A stretch of DNA of 64,000 nt from IDS-8 sp964424805 (GCA_964424805.1 CAYRKH010000009.1:15711-79710); one strand, 5' to 3'. Positions 30,276-40,219 are shown, numbered from the stretch's first letter. The notes: generated by a model not told the origin, from the letters alone. A program made the numbers and translations.

Positions 30276-31553
30276 ATGCCGCTGCACGTGCTCGGGCTGA
30301 ACCACACCACGGCCCCGGTCGAGATACGTGAGCAGCTCATCTTCGGCGGCGAGGAGGCGGCGCGCGCGCTGTCGGAGGTGACGGAGCTTCGCGGGGTCCG
30401 CGAAGCAGTCGTGCTATCCACCTGTAACCGAACGGAATTCTTCGTCACGGCCGAGGCGCACGGCAGCGCTGCCCTGCGCGCCTGGCTGCTCGCCGACCAG
30501 CGGCTCTCGCTGGCGGCCGAGCAGGCGCTGTTCACGCTGGACGGTGACGCCGCGATCCGGCACCTGTTCCGCGTGGCGTGCGGGCTCGATTCCATGGTCC
30601 TGGGCGAACCGCAAATCCTCGGCCAGCTGAAGGATGCTTACCGGCTGGCCGAGCAGTCGGGCACGGTGGGGCCGCGGCTCGGCCAGCTCTTCCGGCATAC
30701 GTTTTCCGTCGCCAAGAAGGTGCGCACGGAAACGGATATCGGCAACAGCCCCGTGTCGGTCGCGTACGCCGCCGTGACGCTCGCGGGACAGTTCTTCACC
30801 GGGTTGTCGAAACACACGGCGCTGCTCATCGGCGCGGGCGCGACGATCGAGCTGGTTGCGCGGCACCTGCAGGGCAACGGCATCGGGCGCTTGTTCGTGG
30901 CCAACCGGGACGTCGAACGGGCACAGGCGCTTGCCGGCCGGTTCGGCGCGTTCGCGCTGCCGCTGGCAGCGCTCGACGGCACGCTGCCGGATGCCGACAT
31001 CGTGATCAGCTCGACCGCGAGCCCGCACCCGGTGATCTCGCTGGCGCAGATGAAGCAGGCGATTCGCGCACGCAAGCGCCGGCCCGTCTTTGCCGTCGAC
31101 ATGGCCGTGCCGCGCGACCTCGATCCGGCAATCGGCGAGCTGCCGGACGTCTACGTCTATACCATCGACGACCTCGACAAGGTCGTGCTCGAGGGCCAGA
31201 GCTCCCGGGAAGAGGCGGCCGTCGATGCCGACCGCATCCTGGCGGAGGAAACCCGGCGCTACCTCGAGATCGAGCGCAGCAAGGTGATTGCACCGGTCAT
31301 CACCGCGTTGCGCGAGCACGGCGACGGCATCAGGCAGGAGGTGCTCGCGCAGGCGCGGCGGCGGCTGGCGGCCGGTACCGATCCGCAGACGGTGCTGGAG
31401 TACCTGGCGGGCTCGCTGCTGAAGAAGCTGCTGCACCAGCCGACCGTGCGCCTCCGCGAAGCGGGCGAAGCGTCGGACCAGGCGCTCATCGACGCGGCGC
31501 ACGAGCTGTTCGGCATCCCCGGCATCGATGACGATAACGACGCCTCCGCGTGA
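30276..31553 (+). CDS. hemA: Glutamyl-tRNA reductase
   Basis: 425 aa; first step of tetrapyrrole synthesis, reducing Glu-tRNA to glutamate-1-semialdehyde. The catalytic Cys50 lies in LSTCNRTEF, His10 in GLNHTTAPVE, and the NADPH domain holds LLIGAGATIELVARHL. The frame is open upstream to 29976 and has another ATG at 30213; MPLHVLGLNHTTAPVE is the family start, so 30276 is preferred. It overlaps prfA by a GTGA. Confidence 0.96.
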   Translation: MPLHVLGLNHTTAPVEIREQLIFGGEEAARALSEVTELRGVREAVVLSTCNRTEFFVTAEAHGSAALRAWLLADQRLSLAAEQALFTLDGDAAIRHLFRVACGLDSMVLGEPQILGQLKDAYRLAEQSGTVGPRLGQLFRHTFSVAKKVRTETDIGNSPVSVAYAAVTLAGQFFTGLSKHTALLIGAGATIELVARHLQGNGIGRLFVANRDVERAQALAGRFGAFALPLAALDGTLPDADIVISSTASPHPVISLAQMKQAIRARKRRPVFAVDMAVPRDLDPAIGELPDVYVYTIDDLDKVVLEGQSSREEAAVDADRILAEETRRYLEIERSKVIAPVITALREHGDGIRQEVLAQARRRLAAGTDPQTVLEYLAGSLLKKLLHQPTVRLREAGEASDQALIDAAHELFGIPGIDDDNDASA

Positions 31554-32632
31554 AGGAATCGATACGCCACAAGCTGGAAGGCACGCGCGACCGGTTCGAG
31601 GAAATTGCCGCCCTGCTCTCGGACCCGGACGTGATCGGGAACCAGGACCGTTTTCGCGACCTGTCGCGCGAGTATGCGCGGCTCGAGTCGGTCGTGAGCC
31701 TTTTCGGGCGATACGAGAGCGTCGCGCGCGACATTGCCGCGGCCGAGGAAATGGCCGCCGACAGCGACCCGGAGCTGAGAAGCATGGGCGAGGACGAGCT
31801 GGAAACGCTCGGCAAGCAGCGGGACGCGCTGCAGCTCGAACTGCAGAAGGCGCTCATACCACCGGATCCGCACGACGAAGCCAACGTGTTCCTCGAGATC
31901 CGTGCCGGCACGGGCGGCGACGAAGCGGCCATTTTTGCCGGCGACCTGTTCCGCATGTATTCCCGGTACGCGGAGCTGCGCGGCTGGTCGATCGAGGTCA
32001 TCAGCGCCCGCGAGGGGGAGCACGGCGGCTACAAGGAAATCGTCAGCCGCATCTCGGGCAGCGGCATCTATGCGCGCCTCAAGTTCGAATCGGGCGCCCA
32101 CCGCGTGCAGCGCGTGCCGGCGACGGAATCGCAGGGGCGTATCCACACCTCTGCCTGCACCGTGGCCGTGCTGCCGGAACCGGAAGACGTCGAGGAGATC
32201 GAGATCAACCCCGCCGACCTGCGCACCGACACCTTCCGCGCCTCGGGTGCCGGCGGCCAGCACGTGAACAAGACCGACTCCGCCGTGCGCATTACGCACC
32301 TGCCGAGCGGCATCGTCGTGGAATGCCAGGATGAGCGCTCACAGCACAAGAACCGCGCCCGGGCGCTGTCGCTGCTGAAGGCAAAGCTGCTGGACGCGGA
32401 GATTTCGCAGCGCGAAACGGAGCAGGCGCAGCAGCGGCGCTTGCTGGTCGGCTCCGGGGACCGGTCCGAACGCATCCGCACCTACAATTTCCCGCAGGGG
32501 CGGGTGACGGATCATCGCGTCAACTTGACGCTTTACAAGCTGCAGGAAATCCTGGAGGGCGATCTCGACCCGATCATCGATCCGCTGGTAAGCGAGCACC
32601 AGGCGGACCAGCTCGCGGCGCTCGGCGGCTGA
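31550..32632 (+). CDS. prfA: Peptide chain release factor 1
   Basis: 360 aa, the usual RF1 length. The stop-codon recognition motif PAT is at 190-192, and the universal GGQ is at 235-237 (SGAGGQHVNKTDSAVR). It releases peptides at UAA and UAG. The GTG start is embedded in the hemA stop. prmC, which methylates the GGQ glutamine, is usually next but here is 6.7 kb away. Confidence 0.97.
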   Translation: MKESIRHKLEGTRDRFEEIAALLSDPDVIGNQDRFRDLSREYARLESVVSLFGRYESVARDIAAAEEMAADSDPELRSMGEDELETLGKQRDALQLELQKALIPPDPHDEANVFLEIRAGTGGDEAAIFAGDLFRMYSRYAELRGWSIEVISAREGEHGGYKEIVSRISGSGIYARLKFESGAHRVQRVPATESQGRIHTSACTVAVLPEPEDVEEIEINPADLRTDTFRASGAGGQHVNKTDSAVRITHLPSGIVVECQDERSQHKNRARALSLLKAKLLDAEISQRETEQAQQRRLLVGSGDRSERIRTYNFPQGRVTDHRVNLTLYKLQEILEGDLDPIIDPLVSEHQADQLAALGG

Positions 32633-32651
32633 TTTTCGCGGCCCCGGGGGT

Positions 32652-35129
32652 TCACTCGATTCTGTAGCCGATGCGAACGCCGTACCAGCGGGGTTTGCCG
32701 AAGGCCTCCTCGTTGCAGCCGCACAGGGTCGCGAGATCGAACCCGGAGGTCTTGTAACGCTCATCGAGGAGATTGTCCGCGAAAACGGATGCGGTCCAGC
32801 GGCCATCCTGAGCGGTCCAGGAGGCCTGCACATTGAGCAGGGTGTACGCATCCATCTCGTCTGCCCGGAAATTGCGCAGGTTGTGATAGCGGCTGTCCGT
32901 GTAGCTGCCGTCGACCTGGAGGGCGAGCGACCCGTTCACGGCAGGAGCCTCCCACTCGTACCGGGCAAGCGCGCCAAACGTCCATTCCGGCGTGTACGTC
33001 GGCCTCACGTCGCGAAGCACCCCGGGAGCGATCGGAAGATCCTCGACCACGGCATCCACCCACGACGCCGTGAAAAGCAGATCGAGACCGTCGACCGGCC
33101 GGGTATTGATCTGCAGCTCGGCGCCCTTGTAGGTCGCATCCGCGTTCTGGATGATCCCGGACGTCAGCGCAAAGACGAAGGCCTGGTAGTCGGAATAGTC
33201 GTACCAGAAGGCGCTGGCGTTGACGGTCGTCGTGCCGCCGGCGAGGGTCGACTTGAAGCCGGCTTCGTACGCCGTCAGCACCTCTTCGCCGTACGGGATC
33301 GCCGAGTCGGGTATGGCGGGTGCAAAGTCGTTGAGCTTTGCGTTGAAGCCGCCTGCCTTCACACCGCGGTTGATCCCGCCGTAGAACAGGAGGTCGTCGG
33401 TCGGGCGATACTCGAGCTGCAGCTTGCCCGCCCAGAGGGTGTCGGCGCTGGTGCCCGTAAACGACGGGTATCGGAGGCCGCCCCCGTCGGGGCTGACGGG
33501 GACAGGAAGGGGCTCCTGGTCGTCGTCGATGGTCTCGTCCCGGATACTCGCGAACCAGAAGTTGTCGTACTGGTAATCCTTCTCCTCGCGAATGACGCGG
33601 ACGCCCGCGATGAGGGTGAAGGTGTCGGTCAGGTCGAAGTCGACCTGGCCGAACGCCGAGTACGAATCCGTCCTCATGTCGACGAAGATCGGGCTCTCCG
33701 TCGGCATGCCGTCGAAGAACAGCAGCGATATCGGCGAATCAGGGGAGAATGCGAGCCCCTGCGCATAGTCGACGTCGATCATCAGGTAGTAGAGCCCGGC
33801 GACCCAATGGAACGCATCGCTCCCGCCGTCGAGGCGGAACTCCTGTGTGAACGTGTCGTGCTCGGCTTCCTGCAGCACCAGGCTCTGTGGCGCCGGAGAG
33901 GTATCCACGTCCAGGGACTGCAGCTTGTCGAAATACATGTAGTGGGTGATCGAGTGCAGCGTCGTGTCACCCAGGCTCCACTGGATGTTTCCCGTCAGCC
34001 CCCGGGTGTTGTACTCATTGAAATCATCGAGAGCGTGGTCCGCCGAAACCCTGAACCCGTCGCCGTCGGCCTCGCGGTAACCGAAGAGGTCGCCACCCAC
34101 TGCCGGACGTACGGAGTCCTCGTTCACTCCGGGAATCTCGCCGTCGAGGAACGAGATCGGCAGGCAGCCGCCGGTCTCGGCGGATATCGCTTCGCAGCCC
34201 TGGGGGTCGTTCTCGGCAAAGATGGTATCGACCTGGGAACCGGCCGCGTTCAGTATCGCCGTCACCGCACGATGCTGGTGCGCGGCGGTGGAGATTTTTT
34301 GTCTTCCCGCGAAGGCGCTCAGATTCACCTGTGCCGCGGCGCCATCCCACTGGAGCTGTCCCCGTACCGCCCATTGATTGTCGTTCCAGTAGTCCTCTGC
34401 TCCGGACGGCGAACCCTGGAACGGCTCACCCGTCAGCGGGTTTACCGTATTGCCCTCCGGGTATACGTTTTCGTAGATCTCGTCATGACGGTTGTACAAC
34501 AGGGAAAAGCGCCCCGACAGCGCATCGGACAGGGGCCCGCCGACGGCGCTTTCCAGTCTCATGTGGTCGTGGGAGCCGTAGGTGACGTCGGCGAAAGCCT
34601 CGAAATGGTCGGTGGGTCGCCGCGAAATGAAGTGTACGAGGCCGCCGGTTGCATTGCGGCCGAAAAGCGTACCTTGCGGGCCTTTCAGGACCTCGACGCG
34701 CTCGAGGTCGAACAGCGCGAATACCTGGCCCTGCGGTGCCGCGATATAGCCCTCGTCGATGTAGACGGCATTCGGCGGCTCGGTGTGGTCGGCAAAGTCG
34801 TTTTGCGTGACCCCGCGAATGCTGAACTGCCGGCTCTGGCCACCCGCCGATGCCGAGATACTGACCCCGGGCGTGAGGTTCGCGATGTCGGTACTCTCGA
34901 TGAGCCCGAGTTCCTGGACCTGCCGCCCCGAGAACGCCGTCATGCTGATGCCGACGTCCTGGATATTCTGTTCGCGCCGCTGGGCGGTGACCACGATCTC
35001 CTCGCGTACGCGCGTGTCCTCGTCCGGCCCACTCGGCTCCTGTCCGGACGCGATCGGGATCGACAGAACAAGGTACGACAGCGCCGGAACCACGGCGCCC
35101 GCAAGCCAGGTACGATCGGCAACGGCCAC
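32652..35129 (-). CDS. TonB-dependent outer-membrane receptor
   Basis: 825 aa. A signal peptide ends near SIPIASGQ (about residue 30), then comes a TonB-box-like segment (REEIVVTAQRR) and a plug with NIQDVGISMTAFSG and KGPQGTLFGRNATGGLVHF. The rest is a 22-strand barrel of the type common in marine and soil gammaproteobacteria. The last residue is Glu (GYRIE) rather than the usual aromatic. The ligand is unknown; the neighbours are sulfur amino acid genes and an amino acid symporter. It ends 19 bases from prfA, convergent. Confidence 0.9.
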   Translation of the reverse strand: MAVADRTWLAGAVVPALSYLVLSIPIASGQEPSGPDEDTRVREEIVVTAQRREQNIQDVGISMTAFSGRQVQELGLIESTDIANLTPGVSISASAGGQSRQFSIRGVTQNDFADHTEPPNAVYIDEGYIAAPQGQVFALFDLERVEVLKGPQGTLFGRNATGGLVHFISRRPTDHFEAFADVTYGSHDHMRLESAVGGPLSDALSGRFSLLYNRHDEIYENVYPEGNTVNPLTGEPFQGSPSGAEDYWNDNQWAVRGQLQWDGAAAQVNLSAFAGRQKISTAAHQHRAVTAILNAAGSQVDTIFAENDPQGCEAISAETGGCLPISFLDGEIPGVNEDSVRPAVGGDLFGYREADGDGFRVSADHALDDFNEYNTRGLTGNIQWSLGDTTLHSITHYMYFDKLQSLDVDTSPAPQSLVLQEAEHDTFTQEFRLDGGSDAFHWVAGLYYLMIDVDYAQGLAFSPDSPISLLFFDGMPTESPIFVDMRTDSYSAFGQVDFDLTDTFTLIAGVRVIREEKDYQYDNFWFASIRDETIDDDQEPLPVPVSPDGGGLRYPSFTGTSADTLWAGKLQLEYRPTDDLLFYGGINRGVKAGGFNAKLNDFAPAIPDSAIPYGEEVLTAYEAGFKSTLAGGTTTVNASAFWYDYSDYQAFVFALTSGIIQNADATYKGAELQINTRPVDGLDLLFTASWVDAVVEDLPIAPGVLRDVRPTYTPEWTFGALARYEWEAPAVNGSLALQVDGSYTDSRYHNLRNFRADEMDAYTLLNVQASWTAQDGRWTASVFADNLLDERYKTSGFDLATLCGCNEEAFGKPRWYGVRIGYRIE

Positions 35130-35192
35130 GATAGTCTCCCCCTCAAGCCCGCCGCGCAGGCACCGGCGGCCGGCATTTAGCGAACGTTATTC

Positions 35193-35222
35193 AGTATGTA
35201 CCTGTCCGAATCGTGGCGTCAA
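35193..35222 (-). promoter_or_regulatory. Candidate sigma-70-type promoter of the TonB receptor
   Basis: On the minus strand TTGACG and CATACT are separated by 18 bases, about 60 bases upstream of the receptor start. The -35 matches 5 of 6 consensus positions and the -10 matches 4 of 6. It lies in the 130-base gap after the cystathionine gamma-lyase stop, so the receptor need not depend on that gene's transcript. Confidence 0.4.
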
Positions 35223-35259
35223 TCCTCCGTCACCGGCAGCACGAATACCGCGACGGCGC

Positions 35260-36417
35260 TCAGCCGAGCGCCCGGTCCAGGTCCGCGACCAGGTCCTCCA
35301 GGTCTTCCAGCCCGACCGACAGCCGGATGAGCTGGTCGCTGATGCCGAGCTCCGCGCGCTTTTTGGCCGGCACCGACGCGTGCGTCATGATCGCCGGGTG
35401 ATCCACGAGGCTTTCCACGCCCCCGAGGCTCTCGGCGAGGGCAAACACCTCGCAGCGCTCGAGGAACGAGCGCGCCTCCGGCAGGCCGCCCTTGATGAAG
35501 AAGGTAACGATGCCGCCGCCGGAGCCGCTCATCTGCGACCGCGCGAGCGCGTGCTGGGGATGCGATTCGAGCCCGGGGTAGAGCACGCTCTCCACGCGGT
35601 CGTCGTTCTCCAGCCAGCGCGCGACGGCCGCTGCGTTCTTGCAGTGCCGCTCCATGCGCACGTCCAGCGTCTTCAGCCCGCGCAGCGCGAGAAAGCAGTC
35701 GAACGGTCCCGGCACCGAGCCGATCGAGTTCTGCAGGAACGCGAGCTTTTCGGCCAGCTCCTCGCTGGCGGTGACGGCAATGCCGCCCACCATGTCGGAA
35801 TGCCCGTTCAGGAACTTGGTCACCGAATGCATGACGATGTCGCAGCCGGCTTGAAGCGGCCGCTGCAGGTAGGGCGTAGCGAAAGTGTTGTCGGCGACGA
35901 CGAGGATGCCGCGGTCGTGCGCGATGCTCACCACGGCTTCGAAATCCACGAGCTTCAGCAGCGGGTTGCTCGGGCTTTCGATCCAGATGAGGCGCGTATT
36001 GTCGCGCAGCGCATTCTCCAGGTTGGCCGGCCGGCTCAGGTCCACGAAGCTGAAGTCCAGCCCCGCGCTACGGCGGCGCACGCGTTCGAAAAGGCGCGTC
36101 GTGCCCCCGTAGATGTCGTCCATCGCGACGACGTGGCTGCCGGAATCGATGAGCTCCAGGATGGTGGCGGTGGCGGCCATGCCGGAGCTGAACGCGAAGC
36201 CGAATCGCCCCGATTCGAGATCGGCCACGCAGCGCTCCAGCGCCTGCCGGGTCGGGTTGTGCGTGCGCGAATACTCATACCCCTGGTGCACGCCCGGGCT
36301 CTTCTGAACGTACGTCGACGTGGCATAGATAGGCTGCATGATCGCGCCCGTGCTCGGGTCGGGCTGCTGGCCCGCGTGGATCGCGCGGGTGGCAAATTTG
36401 CTGTCCTTGTCGGTCAT
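35260..36417 (-). CDS. Cystathionine gamma-lyase/synthase (Cys/Met metabolism PLP enzyme)
   Basis: 385 aa, fold-type I PLP enzyme. The Schiff-base lysine is Lys201 (SVTKFLNGHSDMVGG), with YEYSRTHNPTR near residue 47 and SSGMAA at 78-83. Position directly after cystathionine beta-synthase (4-base gap, ribosome site GAGG inside the upstream end) makes cystathionine gamma-lyase, the second step of reverse transsulfuration (cystathionine to cysteine), the best assignment. Homologues also act as cystathionine gamma-synthase and the sequence alone does not separate them. Confidence 0.92.
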   Translation of the reverse strand: MTDKDSKFATRAIHAGQQPDPSTGAIMQPIYATSTYVQKSPGVHQGYEYSRTHNPTRQALERCVADLESGRFGFAFSSGMAATATILELIDSGSHVVAMDDIYGGTTRLFERVRRRSAGLDFSFVDLSRPANLENALRDNTRLIWIESPSNPLLKLVDFEAVVSIAHDRGILVVADNTFATPYLQRPLQAGCDIVMHSVTKFLNGHSDMVGGIAVTASEELAEKLAFLQNSIGSVPGPFDCFLALRGLKTLDVRMERHCKNAAAVARWLENDDRVESVLYPGLESHPQHALARSQMSGSGGGIVTFFIKGGLPEARSFLERCEVFALAESLGGVESLVDHPAIMTHASVPAKKRAELGISDQLIRLSVGLEDLEDLVADLDRALG

Positions 36418-36421
36418 TTCC

Positions 36422-37786
36422 TCAACTCTGTTTACGCAGGTAGTTCAAAACGTCGGAGCGCGTGATCAGGCCGAGGAACTGGTCCTCGTCGAGCACGGCC
36501 GCGTACGGCTGCACCTGCAGCATCGCAACGAGATTGTTGATACTCGTATCCTTGTCGACCTGGATGTAGGCGGTTTGCATGGCATCTTTCACCGGACGGT
36601 GCATCAGGTCGGGATGACCGAACACGAAGCGTATGATCGCATCTTCGGTCAGCACGCCGACGAGCTTCCCTTCGTCCATCACCGGCAGCTGCGAGAAGCC
36701 GGCGTTGCGCAGCCGGTTGTGCGCGGTGGTCAGGACATCGGACGGGCTGACGGTGATCGTCGCCCGCTCGCCGTGCGGACGGCCGATCAGGTCGCGCAGG
36801 TCACCGTAGGATTCGCGCTCGATGAAGCCCTGGTCCTCCATCCAGAAGTCATTGTAAAGCTTGGATAAATACTTATTCCCGGTGTCGCTGGCAAAGGTGA
36901 CGACACGTTTCGCTTCCGTCTGCTCGCGGCAGTATTTCAGCGCCGCGGCGACCTGCGTGCCGGTGGACGAGCCGGCGAGTATGCCTTCCCTTCTCAGCAG
37001 CTCGCGCGCGGTGCTGAACGATTCGGCGTCGCTCACGGCATAGGCTTTCCTGACGCGGCTGAAATCCGCGATCGAGGGGATGAAGTCCTCGCCGATGCCT
37101 TCCACGAGCCAGCCGGCGTTCTTCTCCCTGAGCTCGCCTTCATTGATGTATTCGGCGAGCACCGACCCGACCGGGTCGGCAAGGATGATGTCCACCTGCG
37201 GCGCGTGTCGTGCAAGAAAAGCGCTGATGCCGCTGACGGTGCCGCTCGAGCCGACGCCGAGGACGATCGCGTCCAGGTCGCCGCCCATCTGCTCGAGCAC
37301 CTCGGGACCCGTGGTCTTCTCGTGCGCGAGCGGATTGTCGGGGTTGCCGAACTGGTTGATGAAGTAGGCGCCCCGCTCCTGTGCGATACGCTTGCCGAGG
37401 TCCTGGTAATACTCGGGATGACCCTTCGACACGTCCGAGCGCGTCAGCACGACCTCCGCCCCCATTGCCCGCAGGTTGAAGATCTTCTCCTGGCTCATCT
37501 TGTCGGGCAGCACGAGGACCAGGTGATAACCCTTCTGCGCCGCCACCAGCGCCAGCCCGATGCCGGTATTACCGGCCGTGGCTTCGACCACGGTCGCGCC
37601 GGGCTTCAGGTCGCCCCGCCGTTCCGCTTCCTCGATCATCGCGATGCCGATGCGGTCCTTCACGGAACCGCCGGGGTTCATGAACTCGAGTTTGACGAAC
37701 AGCCGGCAGGGACCGGTGTCTAGCCGGGTAATCTCGAGCATCGGCGTCCTGCCGACCATGTCGAGGACGCTGGAGTAGACGTTCAT
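36422..37786 (-). CDS. Cystathionine beta-synthase with C-terminal CBS domain pair
   Basis: 454 aa. The PLP lysine is Lys43 (GGSVKDRIG), the substrate loop is TAGNTGIGLAL, and GVGSSGTVSG binds the PLP phosphate. The last 120 residues are two CBS motifs (LTTAHNRLRNAGFSQLPVMD and MQTAYIQVDKDTSINNLV), as in eukaryotic CBS, where they bind S-adenosylmethionine. It condenses homocysteine and serine. The frame is open to an ATG 12 codons earlier; the conserved N-terminal helix begins at MNVYSSVLDMVGRTP. Confidence 0.93.
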   Translation of the reverse strand: MNVYSSVLDMVGRTPMLEITRLDTGPCRLFVKLEFMNPGGSVKDRIGIAMIEEAERRGDLKPGATVVEATAGNTGIGLALVAAQKGYHLVLVLPDKMSQEKIFNLRAMGAEVVLTRSDVSKGHPEYYQDLGKRIAQERGAYFINQFGNPDNPLAHEKTTGPEVLEQMGGDLDAIVLGVGSSGTVSGISAFLARHAPQVDIILADPVGSVLAEYINEGELREKNAGWLVEGIGEDFIPSIADFSRVRKAYAVSDAESFSTARELLRREGILAGSSTGTQVAAALKYCREQTEAKRVVTFASDTGNKYLSKLYNDFWMEDQGFIERESYGDLRDLIGRPHGERATITVSPSDVLTTAHNRLRNAGFSQLPVMDEGKLVGVLTEDAIIRFVFGHPDLMHRPVKDAMQTAYIQVDKDTSINNLVAMLQVQPYAAVLDEDQFLGLITRSDVLNYLRKQS

Positions 37787-37858
37787 CGGTATGAAGAATC
37801 GCGGTACCGTAGGGGGCCCCATGGTACGCCATGGCTTCCCCCCGCTCTAGTGATGCGC

Positions 37859-37879
37859 AGCGGTGGGTAGGGCACCGCT
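37859..37879 (-). other. Inverted repeat between the symporter and CBS genes
   Basis: AGCGGTG and CACCGCT form a 7-bp stem with a 7-base loop. It is 23 bases after the symporter stop and 73 bases upstream of the CBS start. No U-run follows, so a terminator is uncertain; it might be part of the CBS leader. Confidence 0.35.
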
Positions 37880-37902
37880 CCGGGTAGAGCAGCTCCGCCC
37901 GG

Positions 37903-39261
37903 TCAGCCGCCGCGCGGCCGCGCCAAATACTCGCGCTTCTGGCGCACCAGCACGCCCGCCAGCAGGATCAGCGCGACCAGGTTCGGCGCCGCCATCAAAC
38001 CGTTCAGGGTATCGGCGATACTCCAGATCAGTTGCAGGCCGCCAACGGCACCGACGTACAGGAACGCGAGGAACACCAGCCGGTATGGCAACACGACCTT
38101 GCGGCCGAACAGGTATTCCCAGCTCTTTTCGCCGTAGAAGTTCCAGGTCAACATCGTCGTATACGCGAACAGCGCAATCGATATCAGCACGAGGTAGCCG
38201 CCGGGGCCGGGCAGTCCGGTCGAAAAGGCCTGGCTGGTCAGTTCGGCTCCTGTCCGGCCGCCGGTCATCACGCCGGTGACCAGTATCACCATGGCCGTCA
38301 TCGTGCACACGACCAGCGTATCGATGAACACCTCCCACATTCCCCAGAGGCCTTGCGCGAAGGGCGTGTTGCGGGCCTGCGCGTGCACGATGGACGCGGA
38401 ACCGAGTCCCGCTTCGTTCGAGAAGATGCCGCGCGCAACGCCGTAGCGAATCGCCTCGGCGACGGCGGCCCCCGCAAAGCCGCCGGCGGCCGGAGCCGGA
38501 CTGAACGCATACTCGAAAATGGTTGCAAACGCCGCCGGGATGGCCGTGAAATTAAGGGCCAGCACGCCGAGCGATCCGGCGATGTACACGAGCGCCATGA
38601 ATGGAACGATCTTCTCGGCCGTGTGGGCGATGCGCTGGATGCCGCCGAGCGTCACGGCTCCGACCAGCACCACCAGCGCAATGCCGGTTGCCCAGGATGG
38701 GATCGAGAAGCCGGTTGACAGGGCATGCGCGACGGTATTCGATTGCACCATATTGCCGATGCCGAATGCCGCGAGCCCCGCGAAGAAAGCGTACAGCAGG
38801 GCAAGCCACTTCCAGCGCGCGCCGAGGCCATTCTCGATGTAATAGAACACGCCGCCCGACACGCGGCCATCGGCATCGACCTGCCTGAACTTCACACCCA
38901 GGGTGGCTTCGGCCATTTTTGTGGCCATGCCGACCAGCGCAACCATCCACATCCAGAAGATCGCGCCGGGCCCGCCGAGCGCAATCGCGGTCGCCACACC
39001 CGCGATATTGCCGACGCCGATAGTGCCGGCCATTGCCGATGCAACCGCCTGGAACGGGGTGATGGCGCCTTCCTGCGCCTCTGCATCGCGACGGAAAAAC
39101 GTGCCGAAGGTCCGGCGCCACGCATGACCGAGGTGGGTAAACTGGAAAAAGCCGAGACGGATCGTGAGGTACAGGCCCGTGCCGGCCAGCAGCAGCATGA
39201 AAGGCGGTCCCCACACGATCCCGTTGACGAAATCGTTCGCCGCGATTATCCACTCTCGCAT
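37903..39261 (-). CDS. Sodium:alanine/glycine symporter (AGCS family)
   Basis: 452 aa with about ten membrane helices. The AGCS signature GTIGVGNIAGVATAIALGGPGA is present near residue 80, and GIFSNEAGLGSASIVHAQA near 280. It imports a small neutral amino acid with Na+. The frame extends to 39954 over prmC on the other strand; that part is noise. GGGGGAGACGC precedes the ATG at 39261. Location beside CBS raises the possibility that it brings in serine or a related substrate, which is only inference. Confidence 0.93.
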   Translation of the reverse strand: MREWIIAANDFVNGIVWGPPFMLLLAGTGLYLTIRLGFFQFTHLGHAWRRTFGTFFRRDAEAQEGAITPFQAVASAMAGTIGVGNIAGVATAIALGGPGAIFWMWMVALVGMATKMAEATLGVKFRQVDADGRVSGGVFYYIENGLGARWKWLALLYAFFAGLAAFGIGNMVQSNTVAHALSTGFSIPSWATGIALVVLVGAVTLGGIQRIAHTAEKIVPFMALVYIAGSLGVLALNFTAIPAAFATIFEYAFSPAPAAGGFAGAAVAEAIRYGVARGIFSNEAGLGSASIVHAQARNTPFAQGLWGMWEVFIDTLVVCTMTAMVILVTGVMTGGRTGAELTSQAFSTGLPGPGGYLVLISIALFAYTTMLTWNFYGEKSWEYLFGRKVVLPYRLVFLAFLYVGAVGGLQLIWSIADTLNGLMAAPNLVALILLAGVLVRQKREYLARPRGG

Positions 39262-39351
39262 TGCGTCTCCCCCGGTCGCCGGACGGCAGTTTAACGTTTT
39301 GTTTGGATATGATAACGGCTTCAGGCCTTTGAACACCCGCCGGACCAGGAC

Positions 39352-40185
39352 ATGAGAATCGATGCCGCGCTGAACCGGGCCGTCGAGGAGCTCGGCCCCG
39401 TCAGTGAGAGCCCGCGCATCGACGCCGAGCTTCTGCTGGCCCGCGCGCTGGACGTCGCGCGCGCCTACCTGTTCACGCATCCGGAGGATGTGCTGGACGA
39501 GGCGGCCGTCGAACGCTTCTTCGGTGCAATCGAGCGTCGGAAGGAAGGCCTGCCGCTCGCCTACATCACCGGTGAGCGGGAGTTCTGGTCGCTGCCACTG
39601 CTTGTCACGACGGATACGCTCGTGCCGCGGCCGGAGACGGAGCTGCTGGTGGAGCTCGCCTTGCGGCATCTTCCGCGAAAAGGGGGGTGCCGGATACTGG
39701 ATCTCGGCACCGGCAGCGGTGCGATTGCGCTGGCGATCGCGCGCGAACGCCCGGGCGACGACGTCACCGCGACCGACGCCAGCGAGGCCGCGCTGGCCGT
39801 CGCGCGGGAGAACGCGCGGCGGCTGGGCCTCGCCAACGTGGAGTTCCTGCACGGCGACTGGACGGCACCCGTTGCCGGGCGCACTTTCGACCTGGTCGTC
39901 TCCAATCCGCCCTACGTGCGCCGCGGCGACCCGGCGCTGGAGGCGCTGCGCCACGAGCCGGCGCTCGCGCTGGCGTCCGGCGACGACGGGCTCGCGGACA
40001 TTCGCCGCCTGGCCCGCGACTGCCGCGCGATCCTGGAACCGGGCTCACCGCTCATCCTGGAGCACGGCATCGACCAGCAGGACGCGGTAGCCCGCATCCT
40101 TGCCGGGCACGGCTGGTCCGGTGTCCAGTGCCACGCCGACCTTACCGGGCGCCCCCGCGCCACCGTCGCCTGCGTACCTTTATAA
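39352..40185 (+). CDS. prmC: Release factor glutamine methyltransferase
   Basis: 277 aa. The SAM site DLGTGSGAIALA is at 117 onwards and the catalytic NPPY at 185-188 (VVSNPPYVRRGDP). The N-terminal helical domain and TDTLVPRPETELLVE are typical. It methylates the GGQ glutamine of RF1 and RF2. It normally follows prfA directly; here four minus-strand genes lie between. AGGAC precedes the ATG. A GATATGATAA site in its leader resembles one upstream of the ArsR-methyltransferase gene. Confidence 0.96.
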   Translation: MRIDAALNRAVEELGPVSESPRIDAELLLARALDVARAYLFTHPEDVLDEAAVERFFGAIERRKEGLPLAYITGEREFWSLPLLVTTDTLVPRPETELLVELALRHLPRKGGCRILDLGTGSGAIALAIARERPGDDVTATDASEAALAVARENARRLGLANVEFLHGDWTAPVAGRTFDLVVSNPPYVRRGDPALEALRHEPALALASGDDGLADIRRLARDCRAILEPGSPLILEHGIDQQDAVARILAGHGWSGVQCHADLTGRPRATVACVPL

Positions 40186-40219
40186 TGACGGAGCCCGTTG
40201 GTCGTATTTGGCTCTCCTG

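Noticed and set aside
32883..35180. 765-aa plus-strand open frame opposite the TonB receptor
   Set aside because: Mirror frame of an intact receptor with signal peptide, plug and barrel; no recognisable domain.
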